Positions 25,505-36,910 of a DNA stretch of 64,000 nucleotides are shown one piece after another (position 1 is the stretch's first letter; each line of letters opens with the position of its first letter). Under the pieces are notes generated by a model. It was not told the origin of the DNA and did no database searches. It saw only the letters and a list, made by a program, of their open reading frames with translations. The DNA lies in contig CAIIXF020000009.1 of NCBI GenBank assembly GCA_903813345.2, positions 30,104,740 through 30,168,739 on the forward strand, in the 5' to 3' direction. Source of the stretch: Owenia fusiformis. Taxonomy: Eukaryota; Annelida; Polychaeta; Sabellida; Oweniidae. A program made the position numbers and the translations under genes.

Positions 25505-26460
25505 TTTTGAACATGGTCTTTCATTGTATTTCACTGCATTGCAAGAAAGACCATTGCATTTCATTGCATATCATGATCAATCATTGTATTTCATTGCATT
25601 TCATGGTTAAACGTGGTATTTCAATGCATTTCATGATCCATTTCAACTCTGATCAATTTTAGACTTGACACTCTTCTTAGAGTTCTTTTTAGCAATGAAA
25701 TACCATGGTATTTGATGGTCAGGTTTGACAATGAAATGCAATGAAATACAATCAACCACGAAATGCAATGATATGCCATGATAAATGATAGTTATGACTT
25801 TGGCAATGAAATACCATGGTATGACCATAGTATTTGATGGTCAGGTTTGACAATAAAATGCCATGAAATACCACCAACCATGAAATGCTATGATAAAACC
25901 ATGATAAATGAGAGTTATGATTTTGGCAATGAAATGACACGGTATGACCATGGTAATTGATTGTCACACGGTACAATGAAATGCCATGAAATGTCATCAA
26001 CCATGATATACAATGGTAATACCATGGTAAATGATGGTCAGGAACATGGCAATGAAATACCATGGTATGACCATGGTATTTGATTGTCACATCTTATAAT
26101 GAAATGCCATCAACCATGATATACCATGGTAAATTATAGTCAGGAACATGGCATTGAAATACCATGGTATTTGATTGTCACACCTTACAATGAAATGCCA
26201 TGAAATGCAATCAACCATGATATACCATGGTAATACCATGGTAAATGATGGTCAGGAACATGGCAATGAAATACCATGATAATACCATGGCATTTGATGG
26301 TTAACTTTGAACATGAAATACCATGAAACATGGTATAACATGATATACCATGGTATGCCATGGTCAAAAATTGACCAAAAAACATCATTGCCACCATGGT
26401 CAGAGTTGATGGTAATTTCATGGCAACCATGGTATACCATGGTATCATGGTTTACGTTTA
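25505..26460. repeat. CCATGG array with about six 100-125 bp tandem units
   Basis: After a stretch of short TTTCATTGCATTTCAT words, units begin with GGCAATGAAATACCATGGTA at about 25690, 25799, 25925, 26047, 26149 and 26260. Each contains a GATGGTCA or GATTGTCA word and a distal ATACCATGGTAA word. Because CATGG words are palindromic, the array can form many alternative stems. Confidence 0.85.
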
Positions 26461-27208
26461 AACATGGTACTCTTCACAAACCTACATGGCTCAGTAAAAT
26501 TTTGGAACGCATTTTTCTTCTCTTGTGACTGGTTTTATAATATAATTGTTAATATATATGGCCATTTTTAATGAATGAGTAAATACAAGATAATACTGTA
26601 GTTATATGTACATGTATGTAATCATGATGATTGACATAGGCACATAAACTTTTGTAGCGAAAGATAGATGTCGTACTTGTGGTAGGTTTTGAGTTAATGG
26701 CCAATATTGAAATATACAAGTGAATTTCTCAAACTGGATTTGTTAGTTTTTATAGTAAATATATAACACCCGCTCACTTCAGATATCAATTATATTCCCG
26801 CATATTATTTACCTATATAACACTACTAAGTATGGAATAAATGCAGTATATTTCATATGTGAAATATATGTTAACCTATACAATTTTGCTAAAAATGAGG
26901 CATTATTCAACTGTACTTCCACCTGTTTACATGTCTAATAATGTTCAAAATGACTAATGTTTAGTTAAACATGTTTTTCAGTTGTAATTGCTACTTTATT
27001 TGCTGTTTTTTTTCTTGTTTGGTATCAAATTAAAATGAAGCATTAAAGTGTAATTTGATATATTAAAAAATAGATGAAGGTCAAAAATAGTACTTAAGTG
27101 TGCAAGTCATATATGCACACACTATTACAGAACAAAGCAAATGGTAGCAAACACAATGAAGTAATACAGTAAATTTGATGCTGATATTTTCCCTCTAATT
27201 TAGGGAGC
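26461..27208. other. Gene A intron 2, AT-rich spacer
   Basis: I see nothing beyond short low-complexity AT stretches. Confidence 0.6.
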
Positions 27209-27500
27209 ATTTCAAAAGATCGATATCAGAAAATTAACTGTATTTCAACAGTTTGATATAAACTTAGGATTCTACAGTGACATACAATACAAGAGATAAT
27301 CTCATACTGATACTGTACAAAAATACAGATTGGAATAATTACAAAAAATTTACTGTATTACATATTATGTAAGATAATGTGTTACTTTAACGCAATGACA
27401 CTTATCAACATTTCTCAAACATAGTTATGAGGGAGGAGGGAGGGGCATCACAGATTTACTGTCAAATACAGTTAATTTTCCAACATCGATCTTTTGAAAT
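27209..27500. repeat. MITE-like element with about 42 bp inverted repeats
   Basis: The left arm at 27209-27251 (starts ATTTCAAAAGATCGATATCA) and the right arm at 27460-27500 (ends ATCGATCTTTTGAAAT) are inverted copies with a few mismatches, enclosing about 210 bp without an open frame. No target duplication is obvious. Confidence 0.75.
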
Positions 27501-27952
27501 ATTGATCCTATATGAACAAGTACACATTTATATCCATATTCTGTCCATAAGTGTCATATACTGATAAATCATCTATAGTATACATAACACTATGATTATA
27601 CTATGGACATATAATGCTGCCCAATAAATGATGACACAATCAAACACCCCATGATAATAATAAACATGCTATTTAAGTGAGTTGTGAAATCTATCTAGAA
27701 TAGTGAAAGATAATTATTACTTCTTGTACATCAGTGAAAAACTTTATAATATGGTAACCTGTTATTAACTAGAAACATATTTTTCTCATTTACATACATG
27801 TAGCAGGATAAGAATTATTTTGAGATAACAGGCATGTATAGAAAGCTAAAATCATTCAAAATGGCATATGATGTTGTCAAGTGCAATTCAATTACATTTC
27901 AATATAGCTCTTGAGATATTTTTGTAAGAGATAATTTAAAAGGACTTCTTAC
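27501..27952. other. Gene A intron 2, unique part
   Basis: Plain AT-rich intron between the inverted-repeat element and exon 2. I see nothing in it. Confidence 0.6.
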
Positions 27953-28219
27953 ATCATTCTGTGCTTGTTTTTCCTTGTCTTCAAGATATCTCTCGTGTTC
28001 CTCTACTAGTTGCCTCTGTTCCTCCTCCTGCCTTCTTGCCTCTTCTACCCTTTTTGCTGCTTCTTCCTCTACCCTTTGTCTTTCTTCTTCTGCTCTCTTT
28101 CTTGCTTCATCAGCCCTTTTTCTTTCTGTCTCGAAATGTATTTCATCTTCTTTTGATTGATCCTTCACGCTCTGTAGTAACTGTGATACCTCTTCATCCA
28201 AGGTCTTGAGAGAAAGGAG
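27953..28219 (-). CDS. Gene A exon 2: charged coiled coil
   Basis: 89 codons between a TTACCTTCAG acceptor and a GAT|GTAAGA donor, both phase 0, so it joins exons 1 and 3 in frame. The peptide is an almost continuous Glu/Arg/Lys helix (for example RADEARKRAEEERQRVEEEA), typical of a long coiled coil or single alpha helix between a RING and an effector domain. TRIM proteins have RING, B-box and coiled coil; no B-box cysteines are seen here. A coiled coil would let the protein pair and bring RING domains together (inference). Confidence 0.88.
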
Positions 28220-28770
28220 CTGAAGGTAACATAGAATATATGTTTGATTAAAAAGGCAACACATTCACATATATTATATAAAAACATCATACATCTAATC
28301 TAAACTATCAAAATGCATAATAACAGTTATATAAAAAGAAAATTTATCATTCTGTTTTTGAAAAAAATATTTTAATGGCTAAGAATAAGGCCATGGTAAT
28401 CACCTTCAGTTATGGTCAACATGATCTTGTTATCAAATTGAACATACCAGTATATCTACTTCATTTATTTTCTCAAAGTAGTCAATCTTTAATAAATATA
28501 ATTGAAATCTAATTTGTCATTTGAATTTCTAGTTGAGAAAGAAATAGGGGTATCATTAAAAGAAAATATATTGCAACTGCTGTTAATGTCAAGATTAATC
28601 AGGACTAATGCAATATAGCATTTAAAGCATGATAGTACACAATTAAGAGACTTTTATAAATCTGTGCAATTAAGAAATTCAGAACTCTCAAGTTTGCTCT
28701 TATTATTTAATATTGTTTGATGGCTTTTTTGCAGGTACATTGTGTGTTGTGATTTATCATTAAGGTTATC
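28220..28770. other. Gene A intron 1, distal part
   Basis: AT-rich intron sequence. No coding signal or repeat is recognised. Confidence 0.6.
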
Positions 28771-29375
28771 TAGGCCTCAAAGGTTCGATATTGGATAACT
28801 AAGCAAGTCTCTTTTTCTAAGGGGAGGCATCAAAAGTTGATATCGGATATCTAGGCAAGTCTCTTTTTCTAAGGGGAGGCATCAAAAGTTGATATCGAAT
28901 AACTAAGCTAGTCTCTTTTTCTAAGGGGAGGCATCAAAAGTTGATATCGGATATCTAGACAAGTCTCTTTTTCTAAGGGGAGGCATCAAAAGTTGATATT
29001 GGATATCTAAGCAAGTCTCTTTTTCTAAGGGGAGGCATCAAAAGTTGATATCAGATATCTAGGCAAGTCTCTTTCTAAGGGGAGGCATCAAAAGTTCAAT
29101 ATCGGATATCTAGGCAAGTCTATTTTTAAGGGGAGGCATCAAAAGTTGATATCAGTTATCTAGGCAAGTCTCTTTCTCTAAGGGGAGGCATCAAAAGTTG
29201 ATATCGGATATCTAGACAAGTCTCTTTCTAAGGGGAGGCATCAAAAGTTCGATATCGGATATCTAGACAAGTCTCTTTCTAAGGGGAGGCATCAAAAGTT
29301 CGATATCGGATATCTAGACAAGTCTCTTTTTAAAGGGGAGGCATCAAAGGTTCGATATCGGATCGAAAACTTCAT
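28771..29375. repeat. 51 bp minisatellite, about 12 copies
   Basis: AGGCATCAAA occurs at 28825, 28876, 28929, 28981, 29033, 29083, 29134, 29186, 29236, 29287 and 29338, giving spacings of 50-53 bp, with a weaker copy at 28772. Each unit contains AAGTCTCTTTTTCTAAGGGG and GTTGATATCGGATATCTAG, with one or two GATATC sites. Copies differ at few positions. Confidence 0.95.
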
Positions 29376-30109
29376 AAGTTTATTTTTGAGTTTTACCCCT
29401 CTCCCCTCAAAAATTAATACTATAAAAGTTGATTGAGGACAAAATGTGTTTATGTTGGATCAATGCCATGGAAACAAAGAAAGATCCTATTTATTTTCCC
29501 TAGCCAGCTCTACCTTTTTAAAGCTGTGGTTAAAGAATCATTCAAAAAGTGCTCAGAATGGTGAAAAATGATTTTAATGATTTTAAAAGAATCTTAATCA
29601 GTACTAATTAAATGCTTTGAAATATCATGATATAATTTTTTATTTTACTTTTCTTTGATGTTTTGGTGAAATACTTCAAGATATGTACTTCAAGTTTTTC
29701 TATCTGTTTATTTTATGATCACTTGATAAATGTCATTTATGATAAAGGTGCAGACGATCACATGATAACGTTTACAAGGTCACGTGAAATAAAACAACAT
29801 AGAGTATTAGGCCAACAATTGTTCACAAACCTGCCACCATAGTTGATAAAATACCATAATTCATGAAAACGTTAAATAAAACTTTAAAAAGCAAATCAAA
29901 TCCCTAATTACAATGAAAGAAATACAAATATAAATGAAATGTTTATAGATCTGAAGATGCTGGCAAAGTTATAGATCACAGTATATACTGTATGAGATAC
30001 TCCAGGAATGCTCTCTACAACATGTATCTTTATCTCGTTTATCTTAGTTTCCTTTATAGCCTGTTTCAAAAGTTGCAAAACGAAAGATTGTTCAACATTT
30101 GTTTCTCCT
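29376..30109. other. Gene A intron 1, unique middle part
   Basis: No coding signal. I see nothing beyond AT-rich sequence. Confidence 0.6.
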
Positions 30110-31310
30110 TCAAAGAATGACTGGGTGGCCAGGTGGGTTATATATATTTTACAATTGGATCCAACAGACCAAGTGGTCCATTATTTTGCAGGAGTGGCAC
30201 ACAGATTTGCGCTAACATACTATCCTATTGCCCAGAGGGTTCTTTTATTGCTTCACTAATTGCCAGTATATTGCTGCCTTATGGGTTTGAAAATTGCCTG
30301 TGCCCAATCGCATTATGGTCCAGAACCTCATTCATTGCTGGTGAGAAAATTAGTCAAACACTCCTCGGCACTGATAAGGATCTTTTGATGATCCCCGTCA
30401 CATCGTAAACATCCGCTGGCCTACGTGACCAATAACTCGTAGTATCAGCGGAGTATAGTTTATGGTCCGAGATATGGCTGATAGACTATGATAATTGCCC
30501 AATAAATTGAATCTCCCAATTTAAATTGCTTGTTTAAATTCCTTCGACAATTAATAACTGTTATTTCATAACATAATACAAGAGAAAATGCATGAATTAA
30601 AAGAGATATAGGCATGAAATGGATCATTTAATCTGGTGTGAACTGTGTAAAATGTTGATGTTCTGGTGAAAATCGAACCAACTGAAAACGCTCATTTCAT
30701 GTTAATTCCTGCCGATTCCACTCTAATTTGAGTTGATTATGAAACATAAAAGCACTATATGTACATCCAAAACAATAAGCTTTTGAAACAGATATGGACA
30801 AATTATGGCTAAATCAGGGTTTTATGGAGAATCGACATTAGCAACATGTGGTTACTTTGGTTGCTATGAGTGTTCTCAGTAATTGCTTTACTACAAGTCG
30901 TAGCGTAAATTAAGCGGGAAATTCAAAAAAATAAAAATTAAAAAATCGTCAGAGTATTAATCTCTTGAATATACTCAAACATATTATTACAAAGGTACCC
31001 ACTACCTTGTGTGGAGGGTAGGTGAACTGCCGAGATAGGAAAATATACAGTCCAATCTAACATATAGCAATATTAGCAATTAGTGATCCATTTGCTATAC
31101 TTCATTTACTTTAGACTGGACAAATGTATATTCTTTTGCCCAAATGTCTTTTTATCATAATGTCAAAATACATATTTAGAGGCAGACAATCAATTAATGG
31201 AAATCTTGCCACCCCTGCAAAATATGGACTCACCCACTTGGTTTCTTGGATCAACTTGCAAAATATATATAACCAGCCAGGTGACCAGATTTCTAACGTT
31301 CCTAGTAGGG
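30110..31310. mobile_element. Possible MITE or other element with about 100 bp inverted repeats
   Basis: 30115-30215 and 31205-31305 are inverted copies. Shared words include GGTTATATATATTTT, GACCAAGTGG/AACCAAGTGG and TATTTTGCAGGAGTGGCA (GGGTGGCA in the other arm). Arms match at roughly four bases in five. No coding capacity is seen between them. The two open frames over the arms are shadows of this repeat. Confidence 0.6.
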
Positions 31311-32539
31311 GTACCAACTTTCAAAGTTGCACATTTTCCCTAATATAGTAACTAATTGACCTGTCGAGCACTAAATAGACATAGCCTCCCAAGTGTAGAC
31401 TACGGTACGAATATTTAAACATTTTCATTTTTATTTAGAACCTGTGAGCACTTTTTAAAATAATTGGCTAATTTATCAATATCGTAAAAAAACTAAATGA
31501 TTACCTGCTGGTTATACAAGATATCCTCTGAATAAACATGAAACGGACTGAATTCCTAGTAAGTTTACTTTTACACAGAATACACTTACGATGACATTTA
31601 ATAGTTGCTTGATTTATTGTCTGAGTGATTGACAGGATATCAGTGTTTGTTTTCTATGATGGGGATTTCTACTAATATTTAACAAATCTGGAAGATTTGT
31701 TTATATATTAAGGATGCATAAATGAAATGTCATTGCCAATTTTGTCTGACGATTAATGTATGATGTACAATCTTGATTTATTACCTAAGAGACAGAATAT
31801 CAATGTTTCTTTTGCCGGTTGGTTTATTGGTAGATTAGTTAGTTGCTTGTTTGCTTGATTGGTTGGTTGTATAACTGGTACATTGAGTTGGAGGTCTGTT
31901 GGGCGTTTTGAGGTATAAAATGAAAAAATCAAATTCTTAACCCTGGTAGGTACCCAGTCCCCATGCTACCCAGTTACCCATGGCTTAAAGTCTTCAGGAA
32001 TTTCAGGAAATTTCAGGAAAAAATGGACCAAAATCTGACCCTATTGAGTTCAATACAAATCTGGGTTTATTTCTAGAAGGGGGGGGGGGGGGTAGGTGGT
32101 CAAACAAGAGTTATTAAATAAGGTCATATTTGATTTTTTCCTATGAAAATACTTTTTCTTCTAAATTTTATAGTTTTTGTAATGAGTCTACATTACTCTT
32201 AAAAAGCACTCAATTAAATCTCTTTTCCCAAAATTTCTTAAGAGGGAGGACCCACCCAAATCACCGCTCACTTGGCCCGCATCTTTCGCCATTAAATTTT
32301 CAGGAAATTTGAAAGTTGTTGCTTTAAGCCATGGTTACCCATTCACCTGTTTTTTTTTTATACAAACCCTTAATCTCCTTCATGAAAATCATAATTTTAA
32401 ATTGATTAAAACAATTAATAGCCTAATATGGGACAATAATTCTAAACAATATTCATTTAGTTTGATAAGCAACAGAATTGTTGAACAATGAAATACATGT
32501 AGTCTTATGTTTAAATGAATTTTTTCTCTTGGTACTCAC
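31311..32539. other. Gene A intron 1, proximal part
   Basis: AT-rich intron with a run of about 14 G near 32080-32093 and TTGGTTGGTT-like short repeats near 31815-31870. No coding signal is recognised. Confidence 0.6.
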
Positions 32540-32734
32540 CTTCAACTGCTCCACTTCTTCAGGCACTTGACTTTCCTTTTTGCACTCGGGACAGTTGACA
32601 AGTCCATTTAATGATTTATTTTCTTTAATGAGATCTTGAATGCACCCCAAACAGCAAATATGCTCACAATCCAATGTCTTTGGTTCTTTTGGTGTGTTTT
32701 TACACGACACACAACAAATACCTCCTTCCTCCAT
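32540..32734 (-). CDS. Gene A exon 1: start codon and RING finger
   Basis: 65 codons from ATG at 32734 to an AAG|GTGAGT donor in phase 0. Residues 7-50 form a RING-type zinc finger: CCVSC as the first pair, CEHICCLGC with the Cys-x-His core, and a final CPEC pair. RING fingers recruit E2 enzymes and act as ubiquitin ligases (family knowledge). This is the N-terminus of a protein that continues with coiled coil and nucleotidyltransferase exons. The start is chosen because it is the only Met upstream of the RING and the upstream frame is not otherwise supported; a further untranslated exon upstream is possible. Confidence 0.88.
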
Positions 32735-33463
32735 GGTGTCACTCTCTGTTCTGTTTTGATCATTCTCTTCTACCTCTATTACCTCTATGACGAGGTATCA
32801 TATCGTATGACTTCTTCGTTAGACTTTAGATTATGGTTAATCCAAAGTCTAGCGTTGTTTCTTGAAAAAGTAAATTAATCATCTGAAACAGTGTCAATAA
32901 TAAAGTTTGCCCTAATAATTGATCAGTATGAAATAATGAATTAAACTGTTTTTGCTCCATCTTCAAAGCAAAGTCCCCTATATCACATCTGTCCACATAT
33001 TTCTATAATTCTTATAAAGGGTCCAGATCATAGGCTTCAACAATTTCTCATGTACATAATGGTTTCATCGAGAATAAAAGTGCAAGTTTTAATTTGTGAG
33101 GGCAGTTATTTTTATTCAAGGATTTCATTTTAATGACAGTGGTGTGTTTCATAAAATATAATCCAATTGACCTAAGGTTCATTTGCTGCTATAATTCATT
33201 TAGATATGTTTGTCTTGTGACATTAGAATTTGTCTAAAATTGTTAACACGTGAACATTTTGAAGGACATTTTGCATTTCAGAACTGTGTCAGAAATAGAC
33301 TTTGTGTTTTACTTGTGTCCGTTACCTTAAAGGAAAACCTATTTATATGACTTCATAACGTATTATACATTATTTGTAAAAATTTATATCAGTGCAATGT
33401 TTATATATAAACCAAAAAACTCAATACGATTCTTGAGTTAGATACCCATATTTTATGTTACAG
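32735..33463. other. Gap between divergent gene A start and first visible cadherin exon
   Basis: 729 bp with no coding signal on either strand. It must hold the gene A promoter unless that gene has an upstream untranslated exon. I looked here for a further short cadherin exon and did not find one. Confidence 0.6.
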
Positions 33464-33655
33464 TTCAGTGTGATAGCAAGTGATCAATCCAATCCAGAGA
33501 GAACAAATGAGACAACAATCCAAATAACTACACGGTTGGACGATGAGGCACCCAAGTTTGACCCAAGTAGATATGTTGTTAATATAAATGAGGACCATGA
33601 TGTCAATGGAACTTCCATAGAGACTGTAACAGCTACTGATGAGGATGGCACGATT
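33464..33655 (+). CDS. Cadherin long exon 1 (end of EC0, start of EC1)
   Basis: 64 codons, TATGTTACAG acceptor, ATT|GTAAGA donor. Begins FSVIASDQSNPE, linker LDDEAPKF, then ending with the calcium motif TATDEDG. Odd-type linker, the closest in the window to the canonical DxNDNxPxF. One NGT glycosylation sequon. It is the first cadherin exon seen, but is clearly internal. Confidence 0.88.
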
Positions 33656-33927
33656 GTAAGAGCTTAACACATATATTTCTTAATTTTCATAATAAATGAT
33701 AAATTTAACTAATAAAGTACTTGGAGCCTTTTCCCCCTTCTATAAAGTAAAACCAACTTCTGCTTGGCTGATTTGTGTTATGCAATGAAGACATCATTTT
33801 TTGAAGGTTTCAGTAATACACAATACAGGCATCACATCATATTCATAGTCAAAAATGAGATGAAATGGCTATCTGAATAATGCTACTGGCATTTATATAG
33901 AATGTAACATCCATGTGTTATTTCCAG

Positions 33928-34047
33928 GGCAATCTAGTGTATGAAGTGGTGGGGGATGTACCAGCGCCATCTTTCTTCTGGGTGACCCAAGGTGGCCTTG
34001 TTTATGTCAGCCAGCCCCTTAAGGGACACTACATTGACAAATACTAT
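33928..34047 (+). CDS. Cadherin short exon 1 (EC1 core)
   Basis: 40 codons, starting GNLVYEVVGD (G-type) and ending DKYY|GTAAGT. The usual PxTG turn is replaced by TQGG, so the central strand-turn is altered. Shortest exon of the set. Confidence 0.85.
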
Positions 34048-34671
34048 GTAAGTACAATGAGTTATCCATCTTATATCTGTACAGCTCCCTACCCATTACA
34101 TGCATCACAGTTGGGGAAGTAAAGACATATACATTTGATGTGAGACTAATCTGTAGCAAGATCCTGGGACCAAGATGACCTGTGAAATCGCTGTTATGAA
34201 GCCTCTTCTACTTTGAAAAAGATATATTTGCCTGAAGCAGTTATATATCAGCTTTTAATAGCAATAAGGGTCAAGTTGTTTAACAAGACTTATTTCACAC
34301 CATGCACTACCTCTATTATATTGTTTATGGGTTTAAGATTATAACTCTTGACATGCCAAAATCAGTCTTGTTATACTGACAGTTACTGAACTATTTAAAG
34401 GTCAACTGATAACATTATGCCCTTGAAATATAGGTTACATGTATGTCTAAATGACTTGAAAAACATAAGTCGATATTAATTTCATCACATATTTTGCTGC
34501 CTTTCCCTCTGATTTTATTATTTGATGATGTCATACAGGGCAGTTTCCAAATACTATTGACCAACAATTCATTTTATTTCATTGCTCTTAAATCAAGTAT
34601 GATAGTACTGTATACCAATTATTATATATATATGGTATATTGTCTCATAATATATTTATTTCTTCACTTAG

Positions 34672-34866
34672 CTACGTATCCATGCATACGATGATGCCAA
34701 ACCTACTTTTAAGTCGGAAGCCATAGTTGAGATCAATGTTGCACGTAATCCTAACAAGCCAGAATTTACTGGTCTCACAGGAGGTAAAATTGTAGCTGTT
34801 CTACCCACTAGTACGCCATTGGGACAAGTTGTTGGTGACTTTAATGCTACAGATGCTGATAATGAG
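34672..34866 (+). CDS. Cadherin long exon 2 (EC1/EC2)
   Basis: 65 codons, starts LRIHAYDDAKP, even-type linker ARNPNKPEF, ends NATDADNE|GTATGC. Longest of the long exons. Confidence 0.9.
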
Positions 34867-34987
34867 GTATGCCCATTGCAGTGATTTTGTGGAACTTATA
34901 TATTATGGACCACATATGTACACATACACAAACACGCACATATATACATGAGCATCTATTATGCATATATCAGTACAAATGGTGACA
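34867..34987. other. Cadherin intron, start
   Basis: Short CACACA/TATATA-rich stretch before the foldback-like element. Confidence 0.5.
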
Positions 34988-35991
34988 GGTCATCTCAACC
35001 CCAAGTCATCTCAACCCAGTCCAATTCAACCCCAAGTCAACTCAACCCCAAATCAAGTCAACCCCAGTAAAACTCAACCCCAAGTCAACTCAACCCTGTA
35101 AAACTCAACCCCAGTAAAACTCAACCCTATTCATTTGTGCAATGTCTAATTTAATTTTTTATGATGAATAATTTAAGTCATTCATTTCTGAAAATCTAGC
35201 ATTTTGCATGAGACTTTGAATAGAAAGTTGTAAAAGTATTAAAAGAAACGGTTAAGCTCAAGGTTTATTCATCAAGTTGTCACTATTATTTAATTGAAGA
35301 CATCTTTTGAAATCATATTTAGATAATTTAGAAATAATTAACAATGTGATATCTTTTTATTTATATGAACATGCATTAACAAAACCATTGACATTTACTA
35401 ACTAATAGATTGAAAGCATATAGGCGTAGCCAGGAGGGGTGCGCACACACCCTCTTCCCAATTTTGAAGGAAGTTGCATCATTTTTTGTCAAAACATATC
35501 TTTTTTTGGCTCGCTTATGCCACAATCGGCACCCCTGACTGAAAACCTGATTTTTTGGGCGATCGCATCCCCCCTGACTGAAAGCTGGCTATGCCCCTGG
35601 AAAGCAATGGTCATGTTCCAGTTTTCCAAATAATCACGAGGGTCAACCTCATAGGGATTACAACAAAACAAATGTATTAGCAAGATTAATAAAATGACCC
35701 ATATTTTAATCCTATTAGTGCCATGTTGACATTTTGGAGATAAACTCATTATTAACTATAATCTAAAAAGGCAGTGGTCTAAGAATGATTATTCAGAATT
35801 ATTTTTATGAAATAAACTTTCTTATAAGTTTATCAATATATAGAAAAATAGGGGTTGAGTTTTACTGGGGTTGAGTTTTACAGGGTTGAGTTGACTTGGG
35901 GTTGAGTTTTACTGGAGTTGACTTGACTTGGGGTTGAGTTGACTTGGGGTTGAGTTTTACTGGGTTGAGTTGACTTAGGGTTGAGATGACC
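34988..35991. mobile_element. Second foldback-like element, arms made of tandem AACTCAACCCC units
   Basis: The left arm (34988-35131) starts GGTCATCTCAACCCC and repeats AAAACTCAACCCCAAGTCAA-type units. The right arm (35847-35991) is the inverted version and ends GGGTTGAGATGACC. The roughly 715 bp between has no gene, and at 35425-35600 holds a dispersed sequence also present at 51918-52190. I cannot see a target duplication. Short frames inside are repeat shadows. Confidence 0.8.
35425..35600. repeat. Dispersed GCGTAGCC...GGCTATGCC repeat
   Basis: Shares GAAGGAAGTTGCATCATTTT, CACGATCGCACCCC-like and CTGACTGAAAGCTGGCTA words with 51918-52190. It has short imperfect inverted ends (GGCGTAGCCAGG at the left, CTGGCTATGCCCCTGG at the right). 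Non-coding. Confidence 0.75.
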
Positions 35992-36225
35992 AGGAAGCGT
36001 ACAAGTAATGTGACAACCCAGATAGTGAAAATGATTCATTAGCAAGTCGTTAAATGTCACTCATGTATTTACTAAATTCTCTCTTGAAAGCCCATGATCA
36101 AACCAATTTTAAAATACACATTGTACCTGATACTGGCAAGATAACTTGACATTAACCTTTTCAAATATCTGAATGTTTTATATTTTGAAAATACACTATA
36201 AAAACTTATATCTTTGTCTTAATAG

Positions 36226-36351
36226 GATGTACTACGCTACAGCTGGAAGAACATCTATGGGCCTGGAACTGACTTATTCTTCCTCAATCCTAGCACTGGT
36301 GTTGTAACATTAAAGAGATCTCTCAAAGAAACAAATGTCAACAATTTCACA
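36226..36351 (+). CDS. Cadherin short exon 2 (EC2 core)
   Basis: 42 codons, D-type start DVLRYSW, core LFFLNPSTGVVTLKRSL, ends NNFT|GTAAGT. Confidence 0.9.
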
Positions 36352-36718
36352 GTAAGTACTATTTGCAGCTCTACCAAATACCATACACATGTACTGTATC
36401 CACTTTGGTTTGTATTAAGGACTGTATAATACAAAAATGTCTATGGTTTCTTGTAAGACAGTGGGCCATCTGTCAACATTTACCAGACAAATGATTACTG
36501 CCATTCTGAACTTTATGCTTAGAACTTTCTGAGGTTTGTGCTGGAATATTTAATTCACACCTGCCTCCTACATGTAATTACCACAAATGTACTATAATGC
36601 CTCATTTTGAAGAAATCTGCTTTTACAGGTAATCGACGCCCTGGATGCATCAAATGGTGCCATTTTTATTCAAATCAATTGATATGCTATTTAAATTGCA
36701 CCCACTTCTGAATTTCAG

Positions 36719-36910
36719 ATCCCAGTCATTGTGTCTGACAATGGCTATCCCTCCAAGAGTGCAGAGGCCATACTTGAAGTGAAGATCATAGGAGATCGTG
36801 ATGCACCTTATTTTACAAATCCAGGTCCATTCAATGGAACAGTATCTGAGAATGAACCTGAGGGACATGTCTTCTTCACTGAGCTTGATGCCAAAGACCC
36901 TGATGCTCAG
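36719..36910 (+). CDS. Cadherin long exon 3 (EC2/EC3)
   Basis: 64 codons, starts IPVIVSDNGYP (canonical SDxGxP), odd-type linker GDRDAPYF, NGT sequon, SENEPEGH, ends AKDPDAQ|GTATAT. Confidence 0.9.

Noticed and set aside
25643-26528. Open frames rich in Pro-Trp-Tyr-His-Gly-Ile-Ser on the minus strand
   Set aside because: They are direct translations of the CCATGG array in three frames; no gene evidence.
23890-26850. Inverted pair (ACTGATTTATTCTATACTTAGTAG-like) at 23903 and 26824 as ends of a large element
   Set aside because: Only about 24 bp match and no target duplication or further similarity was found.
27961-28209. Plus-strand frames opposite gene A exon 2
   Set aside because: Antisense shadows of the Glu/Arg-rich coiled coil (giving Ser/Leu/Phe runs).
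28771-29375. CRISPR-like regular 51 bp repeats
   Set aside because: The whole unit is repeated; there are no variable spacers.
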